Shown here one piece after another: positions 1 through 5,550 of a stretch of 5,550 bases of DNA. Position 1 is the first letter of the stretch, and each line of letters opens with the position of its first letter. Origin of the DNA: Chitinophagaceae bacterium (GTDB taxonomy: Bacteria; Bacteroidota; Bacteroidia; Chitinophagales; Chitinophagaceae); NCBI GenBank assembly GCA_947463755.1, contig CANHUK010000146.1, positions 1 through 5,550 of the forward strand, in the 5' to 3' direction. The position numbers and the translations under genes are program-made. Under the pieces are notes generated by a model that saw only the letters and a list, made by a program, of their open reading frames with translations, was not told the DNA's origin and ran no database searches.

Positions 1-1505
1 TACAGCTGGCCCTTGCCGTCGTCTATCCCGGTGCCGGCAACCTGGGGGGCGGTGGATTCCTGGTCGCCAGTCTGGCTGATGGAAAGACCCTGGCCATCGA
101 CTATCGCGAGAAAGCGCCGGCAGCGGCGCATCGCGACATGTACCTCGACAGCGCAGGCAATCCACGGACAGACCGCAGCCAGAACGGACATCTCGCGGGT
201 GGAGTACCGGGTACCATTGCCGGTTTATTTGCCTCCCACAAACACGGAAAACTTCCTTTTTCGGACCTGATCGCGCCGGCCATCGAATTGGCAGAAAAGG
301 GATTTGCCATCACGGCAGCGGAAGCTTCGTCTCTGAACAATCATAAAGCCTCTTTTGTGAAACATAGCACCCGCCCCACTGCATTGGTCAAAACAAAGCA
401 GTGGAAGGCCGGGGACACCCTGTTGCAGCCGGAACTGGCGGCGACACTGAAGCGTGTCCGTGACGGAGGCCAGAAAGGTTTTTATGAAGGAGAAACGGCC
501 AGGTTCATCGTCGAGGAAATGCAACGGGGCGGCGGACTGATCAGTTACGATGATCTCAGAAACTACCAGGCCCGCGTACGGACAGCCATCCGGTTCCCTT
601 ACAAAGGTTATGAGATCCTCACCATGCCCCTTCCGAGCAGCGGCGGCATCATCATCCGTCAGGCACTCGGGATGATGGAAGATCGGAACCTGCCTGCGCT
701 TGGATTCCATACCCCAGCCAGCGTGCAGCTCATGACCGAGGTAGAGCGCAGGGCTTACGCAGACCGGGCGGAATTCATGGGAGATGTGGATTTTGTGAAA
801 GTGCCGGTGAAAAAACTCATGAGTGATGAATATATCCGGGAGCGCATGGCGGATTACAAACCTGGCGTGGCAGGGAAGAGTTCCGTCACAGGCCCCGGCC
901 GGATCAACCCGGAAAGTGAGGAAACGACGCATTTGTCGGTGGCCGATCGGTGGGGCAATGCCGTGGCGGTGACGACGACCCTTAATGGAGGATACGGATC
1001 ACACACCGTCATCGGCGGTGCCGGCTTTCTGCTGAACAATGAAATGGACGATTTCAGCGTGAAGCCGGGTGTGCCCAATATGTACGGCGCATTGGGCACG
1101 GAAGCCAACGCCATTGCGCCGGGCAAGCGCATGCTGAGTTCGATGACGCCGACGATCGTACTGAAAGACAAAAAGCCCTATCTCGTGATCGGCACGCCGG
1201 GCGGAACCACCATCCCGACATCGGTACTGCAGACGATCGTCAACATTCTGGATTTTGGTCTGCCCATCGAGGATGCCGTCAATAAACCCAAGTTCCACCA
1301 TCAATGGCAGCCGGATGTGATCGCCATCGAAAACGGATTTCCGGAATCCGTGGCGACGGCGCTGAAGGAGATGGGATACACGCTCACGAAAAGAGGCCAG
1401 ATCGGTCGCACCGAAGTGATCCGGATCAACCGGACCGGACGCAAGAAATTGAGTTTTGAAGCCGTGGGGGATATCCGGGGAGATGATCATGCGGAAGCGT
1501 ATTGA
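1..1505 (+). CDS. ggt: Gamma-glutamyltranspeptidase (glutathione hydrolase), 5'-truncated by the window edge
   Basis: This is a gamma-glutamyltransferase of the Ntn-hydrolase family. It transfers or hydrolyses the gamma-glutamyl group of glutathione and related compounds, normally in the periplasm after export and self-cleavage into a large and a small subunit. The frame is open from base 3, giving 500 visible codons and a TGA at 1503-1505. Alignment from memory to the 580-residue E. coli enzyme suggests that about 79 N-terminal residues, including any signal peptide, are missing. The substrate carboxylate-binding Arg (E. coli Arg114) sits in IDYREKAP, codon 105-107. The nucleophile Thr is in EETTHLSV, codon 924-926, leaving a small subunit of 193 residues. 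The second Thr and the Asn of TTTLN are at 978-980 and 984-986. NNEMDDFS has Glu where E. coli has Gln430, as in mammalian enzymes. The Ser pair of LSSMTPT is at 1137-1142 and the oxyanion Gly pair of TPGGT at 1200-1205. The segment PNMYGALGTEANAIAPGKR matches the active-site lid loop that Bacillus enzymes lack. It looks intact and active. Confidence 0.97.
   Translation, partial: QLALAVVYPGAGNLGGGGFLVASLADGKTLAIDYREKAPAAAHRDMYLDSAGNPRTDRSQNGHLAGGVPGTIAGLFASHKHGKLPFSDLIAPAIELAEKGFAITAAEASSLNNHKASFVKHSTRPTALVKTKQWKAGDTLLQPELAATLKRVRDGGQKGFYEGETARFIVEEMQRGGGLISYDDLRNYQARVRTAIRFPYKGYEILTMPLPSSGGIIIRQALGMMEDRNLPALGFHTPASVQLMTEVERRAYADRAEFMGDVDFVKVPVKKLMSDEYIRERMADYKPGVAGKSSVTGPGRINPESEETTHLSVADRWGNAVAVTTTLNGGYGSHTVIGGAGFLLNNEMDDFSVKPGVPNMYGALGTEANAIAPGKRMLSSMTPTIVLKDKKPYLVIGTPGGTTIPTSVLQTIVNILDFGLPIEDAVNKPKFHHQWQPDVIAIENGFPESVATALKEMGYTLTKRGQIGRTEVIRINRTGRKKLSFEAVGDIRGDDHAEAY
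921..926 (+). other. Predicted autoproteolytic cleavage site of GGT (Glu|Thr)
   Basis: The codons GAA (921-923) and ACG (924-926) encode the Glu-Thr junction in the EETTHLSV motif. In this family the precursor cuts itself just before the first Thr of the TTH motif, and the freed Thr becomes the nucleophile at the N-terminus of the small subunit. The spacing fits: the Thr is visible residue 308, about 387 in the full precursor if 79 residues are missing, against Thr391 in E. coli. The motif is seen in the sequence; the processing is inferred from the family. Confidence 0.85.
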
Positions 1506-1520
1506 TCTTGTAGGATCAAT
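1501..1520. repeat. Short perfect inverted repeat at the GGT stop codon
   Basis: ATTGATC (1501-1507) is mirrored exactly by GATCAAT (1514-1520) around a 6-base spacer, and a T-G wobble could add an eighth pair. The left arm contains the TGA stop of the GGT gene. The stem is AT-rich and no run of T follows, the next bases being CGGGTATCGG, so it is not a canonical intrinsic terminator. It could be a weak 3'-end hairpin, an operator-like palindrome or chance. Confidence 0.4.
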
Positions 1521-1649
1521 CGGGTATCGGACCATGTCGTGTAAACTGATCGGTATCTGCCACCACACAGGCTTACATGGCTGGCAGGATTGCTACTTTA
1601 ACCATCTCTTTTGGGGGATATGGCGTAATTTCACGCATCAATCCACCCA
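1506..1649. other. Intergenic gap between ggt and tamB; no clear promoter or terminator
   Basis: This 144-base gap contains the right arm of the small inverted repeat and a second weaker one: CTGCCA (1557-1562) against TGGCAG (1582-1587) with a 19-base loop. TAATTTCA (1626-1633) loosely resembles the Bacteroidota -7 element TAnnTTTG, but there is no properly spaced TTG box upstream and it would leave a leader of only about ten bases. No Shine-Dalgarno sequence precedes the downstream gene. Short open frames in the gap do not look like real proteins. The gap is long enough for a promoter, so separate transcription of the second gene is possible but not shown. Confidence 0.5.
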
Positions 1650-1652
1650 TTG
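1650..1652 (+). promoter_or_regulatory. Probable TTG start codon of tamB
   Basis: The reading frame is closed upstream by TAA at 1626-1628. The seven codons between that stop and 1650 (TTT CAC GCA TCA ATC CAC CCA) include no ATG, GTG or TTG. TTG at 1650 is the first accepted start and puts a basic LLRK segment directly before the membrane anchor, as in related proteins. The first in-frame ATG, at 1719-1721, is residue 24 and would remove most of the anchor. There is no Shine-Dalgarno sequence upstream, which is common in Bacteroidota. Confidence 0.65.
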
Positions 1653-4600
1653 CTGAGAAAAGTCCTGAACATAACGGGGATCGTACTGGCATCGATCGTG
1701 GCATTCCTGCTCGCGATCATGTTGCTCGTGCGACTTGACCCTGTTCAGCAGCGGCTCGTGAGGCTGGCTACGACCCGGCTCTCCTCCATGTTACGGACTG
1801 AGGTAAGCATCCGTCATGTGAGTGTCTCCCTCTTCAACCGGATCGAACTGGAAGGCGCCTTGGTGCGGGATCGCAGCCGTGATACGCTGTTATACGCCGG
1901 GGGGCTGCGCATCTCCCTGACCGACTGGTTCTTTCTGAAGGATGAAACGGAACTCAGTTATGTAGGCCTCCATGATGTTGTCATCAAGACCGGTCGTACC
2001 GACTCGATCTGGAACTACCGTTTCATCATGGATGCCTTTGCATCCACACCGAAGAAAAAAGACTCAACACGGAAGAACGCGCCGATCCGACTGCAGCGGC
2101 TGGAGATCGACCGGATCAGATATGTGGAACGTGATGACTGGTATGGCCGCACGATGACGATCCGCCTCAATCATTTCGATCTGGATGCGGACGAGATCAA
2201 CCTCGAAAGAAAGAAGCTTTTCGTGCATGAACTGGAACTGAAGGAGCCTTACTTCTCCATTTATGACTATCCGGGTAACCGGCCCCCGAGGCCCCGTAAG
2301 AAAAAGCGACCGCCTCCCCCGGAAACAAACGGGCTACAATGGAACATAGATGACTGGGATATCCTGGTACATAGCATCAGACTGACGAATGGGGTGTTCG
2401 TCAATGACGTGAAGACCGAAAGGCCTCCTTACCCTTTTTTCGACGGACTGCACTATGCGTTTTCCGGAATCGATGCCGACCTGACTGACATTAGCTGGCA
2501 GAAGGACACGATATCCGGACACATGAATTTCACGACCCGTGAACGCAGCGGACTTTTCGTGGATCACCTGGATGCCGACCTCAAAATGCATCCCAGGGCG
2601 ATGGAATTCAACAACCTGGAGATCATCACTCCGCACAGCAGGCTGGGAAACAGTTTCGTGCTGCGTTATGACGAGTTCCTCCAGGACATGAACGATTTCT
2701 ACGAAAGCGTCACGATGGAGGGCCGTTTCGTGAACAGCACGGTGGACTCCCGCGACCTGGTCTATTTTGCGCCCCAACTGAAGGGCCTCGACCGGGCCGT
2801 CAGGCTGAATGGTTTCATATCCGGTCATCTTACGGATCTGTATGCGGAAAACATCCTCATGGAATATGGGCGCGGGGCAAGATTCCGGGGCGATATCCGA
2901 ATGCGGGGACTCCCGGAAACCGATACCACGATCTTTGATGCAAGGATTGCGGAATTCAGCAGCCGCTACGAAGACGCGGTAAGTTTCATTCCCTCTATAG
3001 GCCGACTGACGACGCCCGACCTGAAGGCGCTGGGATATGCGAATTACCAGGGGACCTTTTCGGGTACCACATCAGACTTCCGCGTGAATGGTACGGTCCA
3101 GACTGGCCTCGGTGCGGTGAAGACTGATATCAGTATGACATTGCCCTCCGGAAAGCCCCCGACCTATCAGGGTTCCCTGGAAAGTATGGAACTGGACCTG
3201 GGAAAGATCATCAAACTGCCCGATCTGGGCAGGGTAACATTCAATGGAAAGGTTAAAGGCGCTGGTTTTGATGCAGCCACTGCGAAAACAGAGTTCAGAG
3301 GGGTCGTTTCCGGACTTGAATATCGCGGATACCGGTACAGGGATCTGACCATCTCCGGTAATCTCAGTCAACAACTCTTTACGGCGGAGGGAAGCATAGA
3401 GGATAAGTACCTGGAGGCTGGTTTTTCCGGACAGATCGCCTTCGACGATCAGGCGCCCGGATACCGGCTGGCGTTGGATGTCAGACACAGCGACCTTGGG
3501 CAAATGCATTTCACCCGCCGGAACATCACCGTCTCAGGCCGTCTGGAGATAGACCTTGCGGGCCGGGATCCGGATGACATGACGGGGAAGATCAGTGCAA
3601 CGGACCTGGATGTTTCTGACGGGCCAAGAAATTACCGCTTTGATGACCTGGCCCTCAAAGCGGAAACGGATTCCGCAGGGATTCGGACCATCGAAATGAG
3701 CAATCGCGACCTGCGCGCAACCATGACCGGGGCATTCAGGGTGACTTCACTTTCGACCATTTTCAATGCCTATCTCAGCAAGTACTATCCGATGTACTTC
3801 AAGTCTGCCGGTGATCTGCCGGCCGACCAATACCTGAAGTTCTCTGCGCAGATCAAAAATCTGAGCAGTTATCTGCCACTTTTCGACGATCGTTTCACCG
3901 GCCTCGACGATAGTCGCCTGGAAGGCAGCATCGACGGGCGTGACCGCAGTTTCCGCCTGCACGCCGAGATACCCGGATTTGGTTTCAACCGCACCATGCT
4001 CAGCGATCTGCGGCTTGACGGCATCGGCGACCTCGACAGCCTGAGGATCTTCGCCAATGCGGATCAGGTCACCTTCAATGACAGCCTGAAGATCCCGGGC
4101 GCAGCACTTTCCATCCGCTCATCCCAGGACATCTCTGAGATCAGATTGAATACATCGACGGCTCAGACCAGCAATTCTGCCCAATTGTCTGTTTCCGTGC
4201 AGAATTTGCCCGACGGCGTGCGCATCTCCTTCAATCCTTCGGCCGTCGTCATCAATGACAAGACCTGGCGGATCGAACGTAACGGACAGATCACGATCAG
4301 CCGATCGTTCATCGATGCCAGTGATGTGCGGATCGTCAACGGACAACAGGAGATCCTGGTCGCCTCCCTGCCTTCTGCGGTGGGCAACAGCAACGACCTG
4401 CTGGTCACATTGCGGCGCGTGAACCTGGGCGATCTGCTGCCCTACGTGCTCAATGAACCAAAGATCGAGGGGATCACCAGTGGCGACATCACGATCGAGG
4501 ATCCATACGGCCGGATGAATGTCTACATGAATGCGCAAACGGAACAGACGCGTTTCGAGGACGACTCCATCGGAATCACTTCGATCAATGCCAACTGGAA

Positions 4601-5550
4601 CAACCGCGCCCGGAAGGCTACCTTCTTCCTGAATTCCGCGAATGAAGGATATGTATTCGACATCCGGGGAGTAGCAGACCTTTCAGACTCGGTGCGGCCC
4701 GTGCTGGATGCGGATATCGAAGTGGGGCTCCTGCGTATGTCCATCCTCCGTAAATATCTCGACATCGTGTTCTCCGATATTTCAGGCACCGGGCAGGGCA
4801 AACTCAAACTCTCCGGCGACCTGTCGGCACCTGATATCACGGGTACGGTGACCCTGAAAGATGCATCCGTGAGGGTAGGGTATACCCGTTGTCTGTATAG
4901 GCTGCAGTCGCCCTCCATCCAGTTCAGGCCAGGGGTCATCGATTTCGGGACCATTCGCCTCCGAGATAGTCTCGGAAATGAAGGACAGGTCAGCGGCAAC
5001 CTCACCCACCGGTTCTTCAGCAGGATGGGCTTTAATTTCTCCGCGCAATCCAAAAGGCTGCTGCTGCTCAATACCACCAAGCAGGATAACGACCTGTTTT
5101 TCGGGCGGGCGATCGGTCGTGTGAATTTCCTGTTCAACGGACCGGAGGACAATATGCGCCTCTATATGGAAGGGGCGCCGGTCGACAGTTCAAGGATCGT
5201 TGTACTGACCACAGGCGGCACCAAGCAAAAGGGAGATGTCGACTACATCGTCTGGCGTCAGTATGGCCGGGAGATGAACCTCGACTCAATGCGGACCTCC
5301 TCCGGCAACCTCTCCATCGATCTCGACCTCAGGGCGAACAATCTGCTGAAGGTGGATGTGGTACTCGACGAGTTGAGCGGCGACGTGATCTCTGCCATCG
5401 GCGATGGCACGCTTAAGATCCACACAGGCACCAATGAATCCACGACCCTCAATGGACGGTATAATATCGAACGCGGGAGTTATAATTTCAATTTCCAGGA
5501 CATTTTCAAGAAACCCTTCACCCTGGAACCGGGCTCTGGCAGCTACATCA
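1650..5550 (+). CDS. tamB: TamB-like translocation/assembly module protein (AsmA-like, TamB C-terminal domain), 3'-truncated by the window edge
   Basis: A single frame runs without a stop from the TTG at 1650 to the window edge, giving 1300 visible residues. Residues 6-27 form a hydrophobic inner-membrane anchor after a short LLRK start, with the rest expected in the periplasm. LDPVQQRLV and VSIRHVSVSLFNRIELEGALV, followed by DTLLYAGGLRISLTDWFFLK (about residues 85-104), match the start of Bacteroidota TamB proteins. The middle is a long run of alternating polar and hydrophobic beta-strand sequence, as in AsmA/TamB lipid-groove proteins. From about residue 1050 it matches the TamB C-terminal domain (DUF490): GTGQGKLKLSGDLSAPDITGTVTL, RPGVIDFG, GNEGQVSGNLTHRFF, then GRYNIERGSYNFNFQDIFKKPFTLEPGSG. 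The family links inner and outer membranes, helping outer-membrane protein assembly or phospholipid transfer, usually with a BamA-like partner (TamA, or TamL in Bacteroidota); none is visible here. A Pro/Lys/Arg-rich stretch lies at residues 211-225. The end, probably one to two hundred residues or more, is outside the window. The start is less certain than the identity. Confidence 0.9.
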   Translation, partial: MLRKVLNITGIVLASIVAFLLAIMLLVRLDPVQQRLVRLATTRLSSMLRTEVSIRHVSVSLFNRIELEGALVRDRSRDTLLYAGGLRISLTDWFFLKDETELSYVGLHDVVIKTGRTDSIWNYRFIMDAFASTPKKKDSTRKNAPIRLQRLEIDRIRYVERDDWYGRTMTIRLNHFDLDADEINLERKKLFVHELELKEPYFSIYDYPGNRPPRPRKKKRPPPPETNGLQWNIDDWDILVHSIRLTNGVFVNDVKTERPPYPFFDGLHYAFSGIDADLTDISWQKDTISGHMNFTTRERSGLFVDHLDADLKMHPRAMEFNNLEIITPHSRLGNSFVLRYDEFLQDMNDFYESVTMEGRFVNSTVDSRDLVYFAPQLKGLDRAVRLNGFISGHLTDLYAENILMEYGRGARFRGDIRMRGLPETDTTIFDARIAEFSSRYEDAVSFIPSIGRLTTPDLKALGYANYQGTFSGTTSDFRVNGTVQTGLGAVKTDISMTLPSGKPPTYQGSLESMELDLGKIIKLPDLGRVTFNGKVKGAGFDAATAKTEFRGVVSGLEYRGYRYRDLTISGNLSQQLFTAEGSIEDKYLEAGFSGQIAFDDQAPGYRLALDVRHSDLGQMHFTRRNITVSGRLEIDLAGRDPDDMTGKISATDLDVSDGPRNYRFDDLALKAETDSAGIRTIEMSNRDLRATMTGAFRVTSLSTIFNAYLSKYYPMYFKSAGDLPADQYLKFSAQIKNLSSYLPLFDDRFTGLDDSRLEGSIDGRDRSFRLHAEIPGFGFNRTMLSDLRLDGIGDLDSLRIFANADQVTFNDSLKIPGAALSIRSSQDISEIRLNTSTAQTSNSAQLSVSVQNLPDGVRISFNPSAVVINDKTWRIERNGQITISRSFIDASDVRIVNGQQEILVASLPSAVGNSNDLLVTLRRVNLGDLLPYVLNEPKIEGITSGDITIEDPYGRMNVYMNAQTEQTRFEDDSIGITSINANWNNRARKATFFLNSANEGYVFDIRGVADLSDSVRPVLDADIEVGLLRMSILRKYLDIVFSDISGTGQGKLKLSGDLSAPDITGTVTLKDASVRVGYTRCLYRLQSPSIQFRPGVIDFGTIRLRDSLGNEGQVSGNLTHRFFSRMGFNFSAQSKRLLLLNTTKQDNDLFFGRAIGRVNFLFNGPEDNMRLYMEGAPVDSSRIVVLTTGGTKQKGDVDYIVWRQYGREMNLDSMRTSSGNLSIDLDLRANNLLKVDVVLDELSGDVISAIGDGTLKIHTGTNESTTLNGRYNIERGSYNFNFQDIFKKPFTLEPGSGSYI

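Noticed and set aside
225..932. Open frame of 235 codons on the - strand
   Set aside because: It lies entirely within the well-supported GGT gene, shows no recognisable domain, and its composition is that of an antisense shadow of coding DNA.
999..1568. Open frame of 189 codons on the - strand spanning the GGT 3' end
   Set aside because: It overlaps the conserved GGT small subunit over most of its length, is rich in His and Arg without any recognisable motif, and fits an antisense shadow.
1626..1633. TAATTTCA as a Bacteroidota -7 promoter element
   Set aside because: It departs from TAnnTTTG at its last two bases, no TTG box lies at the usual 19-21 base spacing, and the resulting leader would be implausibly short.
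1456..1656. Small + strand frame of 66 codons crossing the GGT/TamB gap
   Set aside because: It starts inside GGT in another frame and overlaps the TamB start. Its sequence is rich in His, Trp and Cys with no signal peptide or known motif.
1577..1738. Short + strand frame beginning ATGGCTGGC, 53 codons, overlapping the TamB start
   Set aside because: It is in a different frame from TamB, the product turns hydrophilic without a motif, and it does not resemble a TamB N-terminus, so it neither supports a frameshifted start nor looks like a gene.
4523..5152. Open frame of 209 codons on the - strand
   Set aside because: It lies opposite the most conserved part of TamB, is rich in Ser and Arg as antisense frames of GC-rich genes often are, and has no recognisable domain.

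Overview
The window holds two protein-coding genes on the + strand, both cut by a window edge, with a short gap between them. No RNA gene, insertion sequence, CRISPR array or phage-like segment is visible. The coding sequence is moderately GC-rich. The large second gene has the long TamB-like architecture typical of Bacteroidota, and there is no Shine-Dalgarno sequence before its likely start, which also fits that phylum. My best guess is a Bacteroidota member, possibly of the Chitinophagaceae type. This rests on remembered family features, not on a search.

Layout. Positions 1-1505 carry the last 500 codons of a gamma-glutamyltranspeptidase, an exported enzyme that cleaves itself and breaks down glutathione and other gamma-glutamyl compounds in the periplasm. 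Every catalytic and substrate-binding position I can map onto the E. coli enzyme is present. Only about the first 79 residues, including any signal peptide, lie off the left edge. Positions 1506-1649 are a 144-base gap with one small inverted repeat that begins at the GGT stop codon and no convincing promoter. From 1650 to the right edge runs one uninterrupted reading frame of 1300 codons. It encodes a TamB/AsmA-like translocation and assembly protein with an N-terminal membrane anchor, a very long beta-rich periplasmic body and most of a TamB C-terminal domain. Its end lies outside the window.

How they relate. Both products are expected to work in the cell envelope, but I see no direct functional link. 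They are co-directional neighbours and could be transcribed separately or together. The only real annotation question is the start of the second gene: there is no ATG or GTG between the upstream in-frame stop and the membrane anchor, so a TTG at 1650 is the best choice. I found no sign of an undescribed system; this reads as an ordinary chromosomal region.
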